From positions 5,580,001-5,644,000 of the forward strand of contig OW051496.1 in assembly GCA_932521035.1 (NCBI GenBank): a stretch of 64,000 nt of DNA, in the 5' to 3' direction. Made by a program: the position numbers and the translations under genes. Position 1 is the first letter of the stretch. Every line of letters begins with the position of its first letter. Below the pieces are notes generated by a model that did no database searches, had not been told where the DNA came from, and saw nothing but the letters and a program-made list of their open reading frames with translations. The DNA is from Oscheius dolichura (taxonomy: Eukaryota > Nematoda > Chromadorea > Rhabditida > Rhabditidae). Positions 45,121 to 55,764 of this stretch are shown one piece after another.

Positions 45121-46419
45121 ATGCTAGATCTAGAACAAATTAATCTACCTTCTACGGCTGTCCAAAAGATTGTTGATCCGTTTATTGATCCTGGAAATTT
45201 ACTTTTGATGGACCGAGACCAAATTGACGGTGAATTGAAGTAAGTACAGTTTCAAATTTAATTTAGTGAATGTTACTTTAGAGATAACTTGCTAGAAAGA
45301 GCTCGAGATAATACTCAACTGTTATTTAATCGTATATGGGAGCTAGATCGCAAACAGATTGATTCAGCAATTCTTGCAATTCTACCAGCACCTACTTTCA
45401 GGACTCCTAGAGAGAAAAAGGTTGCTGACATTTGAAAATAAATAATAACGATTTTGAAGTTGCCAGAGAAGCGTGAACCAACAAAATGGGAGCAATATGC
45501 TGAGAAGAAAGGCATTCAGAAGAAAAAGAAGGACAAGAAAGTATTTCTTTGAATATACACGAACACATGTGTTGATTTAGGTTTTCAACGAAGAAACCAA
45601 AGAATGGGCCCCTACTTACGGGTATCGTCGAGCTAATGATAAGACAAATGACTGGCTTATTGAAGTACCGGATGGACATGGTTTGTATTTTTTCGCAGCA
45701 ATTACGCTAATGTGTAACTTTAAAGATCCGAATAAGGACTATTTTGCTGAGCGTGTTGAAAAGAAGAAAGAACGAGTGGCTAAAAACGAAATGCAACGGA
45801 TGAAGAACATCGCTAAGCAATTGAAAACAAAGGTTAGTTTCTAGTCTGCAAGCAAGAACATCTTTACAGGCCAAAAGTGGGCCGTCTCTTGATGCAGCTA
45901 TTGGCGTGGGCGTTGCTCCTGAAACAAAGTCGAAGCAGCAGGTTAGCCAACTTCTATTTTATATAAAACAAGCCTTTAGGTTCGTTTTGCCGTAGATCGT
46001 GCAAAGGCGGCAACAGCATCGGTTGGAAAGTTCCAAAAGAAGGAGAAAGGAGAGAAGGAAAATATTAAAACAGGAAAGAAGAGAAAATTTGAGCCCAATG
46101 AAGGCAATGAGGAAAACGAAAAGAAGCACAGTTTGGAAATTCTCACTCGTTTGAAGGCGAAGAAGGCAAAAATTATTGAAGAAAAAGCGGGCGCTGTTGC
46201 TGGTGCGGAAAAGAAGTAAGCTTCGTGCTTTTATTAGAGAATATATTGACGGCTTTCCTTTCCTTTTTGTAATTTTCGAGTTTCAGAGAAAAGAAGACAC
46301 CTAAGGGAAAAGCAAAGCCAACCCGCCAGAAAAATCAAATCCATCGCCAACAGTGGTTCAAGAACAAGAAAAGCGACAATAAAAAGACCCGTGGAAATGT
46401 CCGTAAAAACAAAAAGTGA
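45121..46419 (+). CDS. rrs1: Ribosome biogenesis regulatory protein RRS1
   Basis: Nucleolar factor that helps recruit the 5S RNP to pre-60S particles. Starts MLDLEQINLPSTAVQKIVDP and contains the RRS1 core: ERARDNTQLLFNRIWELD, ILPAPTFRTPREK, LPEKREPTKWEQYAEKKGI, EWAPTYGYRRANDKTNDWL and DPNKDYFAERVEKKKERV. The C-terminal third is Lys-rich as usual, ending KKTRGNVRKNKK-stop. Introns are 35-45 nt. Confidence 0.94.
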
Positions 46420-46489
46420 GCTGAATTGTTTAGATCTATTGTTTATTCGTCGCAAATTGTTATTGTTGTTGTTGACTATAAACGGTTGT

Positions 46490-46637
46490 TTAATTAATTT
46501 CTCTCATCCCAGTCCATGCTACACTACAGGTGGATGTGGCAACCGTTCCTGGAGTGTTTAGATTTGGATGGGACCAGCTGTCCATCGCGACACCGCCGGG
46601 AACGTATTGATCGCCAAGGCTTGAAGCTGTTACGTTG
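46490..46637 (-). other. Possible terminal exon, minus strand
   Basis: After an acceptor at 46638 an open frame runs NVTASSLGDQYVPGGVAMDS to AWTGMREIN-stop, with Ser/Thr-rich composition. A possible first exon lies at 47150-47194 (MASGGNDKGTRDVGK then a GTAAAC donor), but phases do not join directly. Unassigned. Confidence 0.25.
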
Positions 46638-46639
46638 CT

Positions 46640-47620
46640 AAAAATCTACCATTTTTAAAGCCAGTTGTGGCTGTATAATGCCCCCTATCACAGAGCAGTG
46701 TTTATTCAGGGACACGTCTGATTTGCCGTATTTACATGACTGATTCTGCTTTGTTGCGCCATACGGCCGCTGCTGCCCCACAATGTGTTTTTCTCGCAGA
46801 TCGCGTCTTGTGTCAAGGAATCGCGGTCTGCTGTCGTTCGGTGAAACAAAAACCGCTCTTTCCATTTATTTATGTCAACAAAACAACCTTTTTTAGATAA
46901 CTTCCTTCAGTGGCTGTGAATATCACGTTAGAGTTCTTTTCCCACCAGTTGAGCTATTTTCGAATTTTCTAAAAGGTCAAAGAATTTTTTCGAGTAGACG
47001 ACGATTTTACAGACTGAGATATTTCGTACGCGAATTCCTTTTCTCAGTATGCCACAGTCTATATTCGAAAAGATCTTGGGTGTTTCCAGAGATAATGAGC
47101 TTCATTAGCAGTCATTGAAGGTTTTCCCAGAAGAGCTCGGCTAGTTTACCTTTCCCACATCGCGTGTCCCCTTATCATTCCCGCCAGAAGCCATCCCCTA
47201 TCGCCCGCCTCCTTATCACGCCTCGTAACCTCCTTCAATTTTTAAAGATACTTCTGCAAAGAGTAGAAACAGCGTAAATATGTTTGTTCCCACTGCATTT
47301 GACACCTGGCTGCCGTGTTGGTATCCCCGCCTCTTGCAACTGGATGGTTCACTTATTGACAGCTCAATCAAGGCATGGCGCGTGATGGTCGGAGGATCGG
47401 ATACCCTCCTCCCCCAAAATACGACCCGTTTGCTCTTCTACTCAGACGGTCGCCGCCCCGACCGATGAAAGTCTCCGTCCTCCGCCCTCCCAGTGTTCTC
47501 TTCTCACGTACTCCTCCAAAAAAGCATAGGTCAAAAGGACGAGCTTGTTTTCACCTCCCCCTCCTCCATCTCCGCCTCTCTCTCGTGTTTCCGCTTCCCC
47601 CGGCAGACATCCTCTTCCAG
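46640..47620. other. Upstream region of AMP deaminase
   Basis: Mostly non-coding. The AMP deaminase ATG directly follows CTTCCAG, so a leader exon or spliced-leader site is likely in or near here. Composition shifts from AT- to GC-rich around 47.2 kb. Confidence 0.4.
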
Positions 47621-50600
47621 ATGCCGCATAAAACGAACGGCGTCTCGTTCTTCAACCCGTCTGCCGAGAATTCGCCAGCGTCGTCGCCTCCTACCCGCCC
47701 CCAGCAGATCGATCCGTTGGATCAGTTACGAAATTGTACAATAAGTGAGTGGCCCGATGGTTTTTTTTTTCGATGAGATTGGCCCGGGGAGGGGGGTGAT
47801 TCATTCGGTGGGCTGTCTCCCCGGCGAGATGTCCTTTTCTTCAGAGAGCGGCCGCCGCCTCGACCCCAACATGGGTAAGCCTGTCGTGGTGTTGTCTGTT
47901 GTCATTTGATTGCCATTCGATTGTCATCTGATCCGACAGCCCGGATCATAATTGATAGGCGATAATTGACCCTTGACATTTCAGAGTCCGTCGACAGCGA
48001 GGTCTTCCAGACGGGACCATTTCAGCATGCCTACGCCATGGGCAACTACTCGGACAGCCACCACGTGTCGAATCCCTTCGAGCTCTCGACGACGCCCATC
48101 GAGGTCAACGAGAGCCGGAAACAGAAGGCCATGGAAATTAACAACAGGTATGTTTTTTGGACCGGGGCTCACGCGGCTTAGCGTGTCCCTAATCACAAAA
48201 CGGCTTCCCCGGCTCGTTGAGCCGGATGTCCTCCCTGAAGCAGCTGCTCTTCTATTCCCTGTAGTCTCATCCCTTTCCAATTGTACTGGTCCATTCAGAG
48301 CCAGACTGGAGAGTCAGAATGACCAATGTCTGTCGCCGATGTCCGAGGAGTCCATCCCCCGATGCAAGAGTCCCCAACTGGTCGAGATGCACACATTCAG
48401 GTATATCCCTAGGGTTATTCCTTATTAACGCCTGGTTTAGGGATGCCGTGGATGTCAATTACCAGAGGATGGCCATCACCGGCGAGGAGCTCAGCGGTGT
48501 AAGTCTCTTCGCCTTTTATCGCGAGACATCTGGTTGCTATCAGGAGCCAAGTGCTCCCATAAAGGAGGAGTTTATTGGGGTCTGCCCAACAGATTTACAG
48601 CTCGGGCAGACTGTCTTTGACAAAAAAGAGAGACAGACAGACAGGGTGTAAAGCGGGCTCTTTTGGCTGACGTATGCCCGTCTTAGCCGGGATGAATCCT
48701 CACAAGGGGAGCGAGACGAGTGTAATCGGATGATCCTGTTCAGGTGCCGTTGGAGGATCTCCAGCAGGCGGCCACGCACCTCATCGAGGCCCTGACCCTG
48801 AGGTGCGAGTACATGAACCTGATCGGGAACTACTTCCCCAAGACGACGGAGCTGTTCCTCTCGGGCGACTATCCCAACGACCTGCCCAAGTACAGGAAGA
48901 AGAACACCGAGACCAGTAAGTCCCCCGGTTGCCTCTGCTTTGCTTATTAAGCGGTAAATTGTGGCTGGCCTCTTCAGACAAACAGCTCTGTAGGTTCTTT
49001 TTGACCTCTCCCACTCCGCACAGATTCGTGTCTTTCTCGCGCACTCTCCTCTCTCTGTCCTCTTTCCAGTCGGAGATAGTGTTCGTGTTCAGGTCTGCCG
49101 CCTCCGAGAAGGGATTCCTCGTTCTTCGGGCTCGGTAAACGAGTGACTAATTCTTTTGCTCTAATTACAGTACTCCTTCTTGTTTTCTCTAACGCGCGTG
49201 AAACCCCGGGAGCATGAGCATAACCTATCTCCCACCAGCTATCGTAACGAGTGGAACAGCACCCGCATGGCTCCCCTCCCTTCTTCCCACCGGAAATGGA
49301 ACATTTGCAGGCGCCAACACATCCTTCAACCCACCGGAGCCACCGGCAGACCACTGGGAAATAGAGAAGGATCTGCCAATTTATGAGAAGAAGTACACAT
49401 TAAAGAGAAACAACGGAGTGGTAGGGGGCGGCACGGGGGAAGGGCATAGACAAGGTTTAGGTAGAGATTTGCGGAGAGGACGGCAAGATCGACCCGAAAT
49501 TCGAGAAGTACTACATGAAGAAGGAGAAGTTCCTGGCGGACACCTACAGGCTGACAAATATGATTGTGGACGGGCCATTGTGAGTCAGAGGACGGTCGAG
49601 GATACTCAGGGGATTTAGGAAGTCCTTCTGCTACCGGCGACTGAGCTATCTCCAGAACAAGTTCCAGCTCCACGTCCTCCTGAACGAAATCCGCGAATTA
49701 CACGAGCAGAAGGCCGTCTCCCACAGAGATTTCTACAATATCCGAAAGGTATTTGGAGAGACGGGATAGAGAGAAACGAGAGAGTTTAGGTGGACACCCA
49801 TATCCACGCGGCCTCCTCCATGAACCAGAAACACTTGCTCCGATTCATCAAGAAGAAGATGCGCAAGGAGGCGGACACCGTGGTTATGAAGGACAGGGAC
49901 GGCAGCCCGGTGACCATGAGAGAAGTCTTCAAGAGGATGAAGATCACCCCCTACGATCTCAGTGTGGACATGCTCGACGTCCACGCTGACAGGAACACCT
50001 TCCACCGATTCGACAAGTTTAACACAAAGTACAACCCCATCGGGGAGTCGAACCTCCGCGAGATATTCATCAAGACGGACAACTTCGTGGAGGGCAAGTA
50101 CTTCGCTGAGGTGCTAAAGGAGGTGTTGTCCGATCTGGAGGAGTCCAAGTACCAACACGCCGAGCCGCGTCTGTCCATCTATGGCCGAAACAAGGACGAG
50201 TGGGATAAGTTGGCCAAGTGGGCACTGCACCACGACGTGTGGAGTCCCAATGTGCGCTGGCTCATCCAGATCCCGCGACTCTAGTCAGTTTGTCTATTCT
50301 TCCCTATTATTCGGGGAATTACAGCGATATCTACCGAGCAAAGGGAGGCATCCAGAACTTTGACCAGATCCTGGACAACATCTTCATGCCGCTCTTCGAG
50401 GTTACCAACGACCCCTCCAGTCACCCCGATCTCCATCGGTTTCTCGCTCAAGTCTCGGGAATTGACTCCGTCGACGACGAATCTAAACACGAAGTTGTTC
50501 ATGTAGGTGGCGAAAGACGGCCAAGGAAAGTCGAGGTTTCAGTTCGATCGGTCGACTCCCAGTCCCGAAAACTACACGGACACGGAGAATCCTCCCTACA

Positions 50601-51360
50601 ACTACTATCTCTTCTACATGTATGCCAATATATGTGCCCTCAACGCTCTACGAAGGTTTGTCCTCCCCATTTATTGTTAGAAGTTAGCCGAATTTAGGGA
50701 GCGCGGCCTGCCGACGTTCTCCCTTCGTCCCCATTGTGGAGAGGCCGGTCACGTCAACCATCTCCTGACCGGATTCCTCACCAGCGAGAGCATTGCCCAC
50801 GGAATCCTCCTCCGAAAGGTACCGTCCCCTCCTCCTCGTCCACAGTCCTCCCTTAGGTGCCCGTCCTCCAGTACCTGTTCTACTTGACCCAAACGGGCAT
50901 AGCCATGTCGCCCCTCTCCAACAATTCCCTCTTCATCAGCTACCAGCGCAACCCCCTCCCTGAATACCTCCAGAAGGGCTTGAATGTCTCGCTGTCCACC
51001 GACGACCCCCTCCAGTTCCACTACACCAAGGAGGCTCTCATGGAGGAGTACTCCATCGCGGCCCAAGTCTGGAAACTCAGCTCTACGGACATGTGTGAGC
51101 TGGCCAGGAACAGCGTCCTCCAGAGTGGATTCGAGAACAAGGTAGTCTATTCTCTCTCAAGAGAAAGAGAGAAATGAGTTCAGGTGAAGATCCACTGGCT
51201 CGGCCCGAACTACAAGGAGGAGGGCGTGCTGGGCAACGACGTCCACCGTACTAATGTGCCCGATATTCGGGTGTCTTTCCGCCACGAGGCCCTCGTCGAC
51301 GAGCTGTGCAACCTGTTCCGGGCAAAGCACATCACCGACCTTAAGAAAACATCCCCATGA
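47621..51360 (+). CDS. ampd: AMP deaminase
   Basis: Converts AMP to IMP and ammonia in purine nucleotide balance. N-terminal exons ([38 protein letters not shown]) are variable as in all AMPDs. The catalytic barrel is complete: [20 protein letters not shown] (zinc-binding HxH), [13 protein letters not shown] region, [59 protein letters not shown], and the signature [20 protein letters not shown]. Ends [14 protein letters not shown] with AATAAA at 51406-51411. Introns between 49.4 and 51.2 kb are about 35-45 nt. The N-terminal exon chain (47.6-49.2 kb) is less certain. Confidence 0.95.
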
Positions 51361-51405
51361 ATTGAAAACGTGTTATTTTACGGAAAATGAGTAGATTCTT
51401 CGAGA

Positions 51406-51411
51406 AATAAA
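51406..51411 (+). promoter_or_regulatory. Polyadenylation signal of AMP deaminase
   Basis: AATAAA 45 nt after the stop and 12 nt before the convergent TTR-like gene's stop codon, so the two 3' UTRs should overlap antisense. Confidence 0.6.
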
Positions 51412-51423
51412 ATGTGTCTGTTT

Positions 51424-52005
51424 CTATTCCGGCTTGCGCTCCTCGAACTTCTTGTCATGCTTCTCTTGAGGAAATTCAAGCTAAATACGTATTTCTGGGA
51501 GGAAGGGGCGAGTAACCTGGATGTTGAGGGTGCCGACGTCATAGGTCTTCTTGGCCTTGGCCCCGAGGGTGACATACTCGGCCGGGATGTGGTAGTTGAA
51601 TTTCCTGTATCCATTCTACCCGGCTCGGTTAAACAGTCCAGTCCGCTACTCACCTTATTTACTTTGGCGATGTCTTCGTCGCAACTGTGATAAAAGGTGA
51701 GGATGGGCGCCATGTCGGTCTCATTCAGCGGGAAGCCATTAGTGTTGCCCTCCACTTGGAACATCCCTGAGGGGCCGGACAGGCTCTCGTCCAGGATTTG
51801 CTCCAGATCTTTAGAAATTCTCTGTACGTTTACCCCTCTTACCGTCCTTCTTCTTTTGTTCCACACGGAAAAGGCGAACCTTTACATTTTTAGCAGGCTG
51901 GTCACCGCAGAGAAGAGTCCCCTTGGCACCTACGACGTGTTTGCTGGAGGACGGGGCACCGGCCACGGCGAGGATGGCGGCAAGAAGCAGAAAAAGACAG
52001 CGCAT
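51424..52005 (-). CDS. Transthyretin-like (TTR/TTL) secreted protein
   Basis: Member of the nematode transthyretin-like family, small secreted beta-sandwich proteins. Signal peptide MRCLFLLLAAILAVAGAP, then the family opening VVGAKGTLLCGDQPAKNVKV, a middle part LDESLSGPSGMFQVEGNTNG, HSCDEDIAKVNKKFNYHIPA, and the end KKTYDVGTLNIQLEFPQEKH. The GxLxC, D-x-L-ss-G-F and Y-h-IP elements are typical. Four exons with short introns. Confidence 0.92.
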
Positions 52006-52144
52006 GTCGAGACAGACGCCTGGCAACGGACGGCCTTATCGTAAAATTTTTATCAATAGTTTGGGTCAGATAGGACACAAACAACAGCGAAACACCAACA
52101 ATACGGGGAGAAAGAAAGACGGTGGACCTGAGGAGTGGAGGGGG

Positions 52145-55100
52145 CTACACACAGAGCCGGCGACTGTAGATGGCCGACGAGTTGGAGCATTGGAAGTGCA
52201 GCGAGAACTGCTTCGTATTCGACATAACCGTATTCATCCTGAAACATCTCGAGTGAGGGAGGAGGACATCCTCACATTGCTTCGTACTCCGAGCCGGGCA
52301 CTTCCGCCTCGGTGTTGCAGAAGAGTGTCCCGAAGGAGGTCAACATAGTTTGCATGGTGTCGAATCCCTCAAAGGCCGGTAGAGCCTTCTCGTCGAAGTT
52401 GTGGTTGTCCATCTGCCATTTCTGGTAGCCGAAGACAGTTGACTTCAGCGCGTCGGCCGTCTCCACTGTATAGGTCAGATCCTTCTGAACAAATTTATAG
52501 GGAAAGACAAGACACCGACCACAATGTTGACGTTGTTCCTGAGGTCGGGGTTGAGGAAACCCCGGAACGTGTCCTCGAAGCATTGTTGAGGTGTCCGCTG
52601 GTCCATGTTGTTCCAGAATATCTGTACTTGTTACTATTGGGAGAAAAATACCCATTGTCTACCTTGGCCATCATCTGTTGGCTGACAACTCCGAGAGTCC
52701 CATAGACGACATCCCAGGGAACCTGCTCTCTCGGGTAAACCAACGGCTCCTGGAGGAACGAGAGCGGGTAGAGGAGATTGCCGGCCGTTGGCTGGTAGAC
52801 TATCGTTGGGTTGAGGATGGGGAAGTCGGGGGCGTCGTCCTTGTCCAGGTGGGTGCCCAACAGGGACAGGTCGTAGTTTCGCTGGGACTTCAATGTGCTG
52901 GTTATCGAGAAGAAATAGTCGCTCTGGTTGATACGTAGCTAAAATTTCTTCTACTTTTATAAGAGGCATCTGCTCACATCGGACAACGGCCTCCAGACGA
53001 GGTCCTCTTTCGTCTTTCGAGACGGATATCCGACGAGGAAATTGATCCTGTTGATCTCGGCCAAGGTTGACGCCGCGTACTGTCGATGGTTTGAAATAAA
53101 GTCCTTCTTCGAGGTGTCCAAGAATTTTTGGATCTACAATAATTATAAAAGGAAGAGGATGATCAACCTTTGAAATGGGTACACTCTGTTGGGCGATGTA
53201 CATCCGCTCGACCGCAGTGAGGAGGGAGACGTCGGCGACACAGTCCCTCCAGCTAATAACGGGCGTATTCTCGGTGCTTTAGGGGAAGCGACAGATGAGA
53301 GGAAGCGGAGGGATACCTGAACTGGGTCCTGGGGTCGTAGGCGAAGTGACGGAGATTGAGGGCCGTGACCGAGACGAAGTAGTTGGCCAGGGCTCGGGGA
53401 GGGGTGGAGGAGAGCAGCTGGACCAGTTGCAGGAGATAGTCCATGTTCTAAAGGAGGAGAAGGAACTGTGGAGGGGGAGAGGGGCACACCTCGATGGAGA
53501 CGAGGTCGTCGTTTGTCCATTTGAAAAGGGACGTCAGCTGGGCATTGAACATCTCCGAGAAGCGAATCTGAAACTCGGGGTGGACACCGTTTACCCTCCA
53601 GGAACCTGAGGAATAGTGGAGGACAGCTCTCCTATAGTCAGATAAGTGACATTGATGGGAAGATTCGAGCGAGTGATCTGAACAGTCTCTTCCTTTCTGG
53701 GTAATGGAAACAGACCCTATCGATTTCGATGAAGAGGAATGCCACCTCGTCCAGCTGGTCCTCCACCTCCCGCGGATCTCTCATCAGCTGCCGAGAGACC
53801 ATATCATTCAGCAGATTTTGTCGGATGGAAAGCTGTAGGAGCGGGTCCACCTCGTTGGCGCTAGGCTTGGCCAGCCGGATCAGCTCTTCCCTCAGCGGAT
53901 CCAACAGAGGCCGGAGATTGGGGGCATTCAGCTAAACAGCCCTGGTTAGGGGACAGGGCGTCAGGGCACCTGGAGGATGAGTTTGCTCCTGTCGGTGGGG
54001 TGGATGTCCCTGCCGTATTCCACCAAGGGAAACTCCCCCGCGTACCAGTCCAACATTCCGTTGTGCCTCTCCCAGCTGAATCGGGGACCATTAGTGAGCC
54101 CCCTTGAAAAGTGGGAGTGTTTATCTCGGCGGGCTAATCCCGATCCGTGAGAGCCACTTGGCCGTTACCGTAATCTGCCCGACTGACTCACTTGTAGTTC
54201 TCCGGGAGGAAGTCGCACCCGGTCATTATAGGGCCACAGGGGAAATTGCGCAGAAGGTCCAACAGGGGGTAGTTGCCGATCGTAGCCCTGTATATACCGA
54301 GTGTCTGGGGAAAGAAGAGGCTCACCTCGCCGGGGCATCCATACAGGCCGAGTAGACGGCCTTGGCTAGGCGTTCGCTTCGCTGGCCGACGTCCGGGGCG
54401 GCGGTGACGAGACCTGAGAAATTTGGGCTGGAAACCATTTTCTCACCGTAGACGGATCTGGCCATGGCTTCTCTCTGCTGGTCCAAGAAGTTTAACTGCT
54501 TGTCCCGGGTCAACGCGTGGAACTTCCCACAGGAGTAGCGGTAGAAGTTGTCACACGGAGGGACAGTGTCGTCCATATAGGAAGACATCCGGAAGGCTAG
54601 GGGATAATTGGAGAGGACACCGGGGGATGCCCTACCTGTGTGGATGCATTGCCGACTACTGCAGACATTAGACTGCTTGCCCAAATTGGAAAAACCGTCG
54701 GAGGTGACGGCCCAGACAATGAAGAGGGCGATGGAGAGCATGAGGAAGAAGACGAAGAGCAGGGCCAGCCACATGGTGCAGCGGGAACATCCCCTAAAGG
54801 AGACGGGTTACTGGGCCCCGGGATAAGTCACGTCATCTCGGCCGGCTCAATTACTAATTCGCGTGCTTCCAAACAGTTCCATGGCCAGTCGGCGGATTAC
54901 GGTCGCGATTAACACAAGAGGGCAAATAATACTAATGGACGCGGAGGATGGCCACCGGCCCCTACCGTAGCTGGCACCTACCCTCGTCTCGAATAGAATG
55001 CCGGAAGGGGGAAGAGGTTTTTTCGAGGAGACACCATGGGTGGTGGAGGCGACGAGGCCGGCTCGGAGATGACGTCGACGGGCACGGCTCGCACCTCGAT

Positions 55101-55306
55101 GATACTGTCGTCTGGGGGCACGATTTGTTGGGCATGGTGCATTTCTGGATATTTGTTGTTTATTCAATGGGAGTAGAGGACTGACCTTCGGAATCTGGAC
55201 CCAGAGAGAGATCGTAGGACTCATGTTCGGCTATGGGAGGGAGATTGGGAGGAGGTGTGGGCAGGGGAGACACCCCGGAAGGAGAGGCGACCCTCGAGGA
55301 ATGCAT
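52145..55306 (-). CDS. Neprilysin-like (M13) type II membrane protein, catalytic motif lost
   Basis: N-terminal cytosolic tail MHSSRVASPSGVSPLPTPPP at 55306, a signal-anchor helix (MWLALLFVFFLMLSIALFIV), then the M13 ectodomain (PPCDNFYRYSCGKFHALTRD; MARSVYGEKM; PLLDLLRNFPCGP). In active neprilysins a YGxLGxVMGHExTHxFD block carries the zinc HExxH; here the aligned block is VVYGTLGVVSQQMMAK (52669-52683), without either His or Glu. The NAFY substrate motif reads NPTIVY, and the third-ligand block ENIAD is reduced to VETADALKSTVFGYQKW. Frames are intact, so it is a pseudo-protease rather than a pseudogene. C-terminus FSLHFQCSNSSAIYSRRLCV lacks the usual CxxW end. Confidence 0.9.
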
Positions 55307-55764
55307 ATTCAAGCCATGAAGAACGTAAAAAATAAACCAAGTAAGGATGGACGATTCCGGTCAAAGAAGCCACTGATTGAGGGGCGATCCTTAATGAAAA
55401 CACGCGCACCACCGTGCAAACATAGCTGACACCGTCCCCATGACAGAGCCCGGGAGCCAGTCCCTTGCCTGAAAAAGTCACGGCAATCAAACGATAGAGT
55501 ACATTTTTTTGTTTCACGGAAGAGAAGGCGGGAAGCTTGAGCTGATCGTTTGATTCGATGAAATTCAAAAAGCGCGGGGCATACCCTGTTTTGTTTAAAA
55601 GTGATCGAATTTTGGAGTACTAGGTGGTGGTTTGGGAGAAACAAAATCAGTTCCTCTCGTTCAACAAGTGCATTTCATGCAAATTGTTGATTTCGTAGTG
55701 AAGTGTTTTTTTCCAGTCAGTTATTTATATAGTTTTCGTTAGTGTTCTGATATAGGCGAAAAAA
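55307..55764. other. Divergent promoter region, neprilysin-like and glycogen phosphorylase
   Basis: About 460 bp with no supported gene. GC content drops from 55.5 kb on. Confidence 0.45.

Noticed and set aside
52145-55306. Neprilysin pseudogene
   Set aside because: All exons keep open frames and good splice sites, and the ectodomain is otherwise complete; only catalytic residues are changed, so pseudo-enzyme is the better reading.
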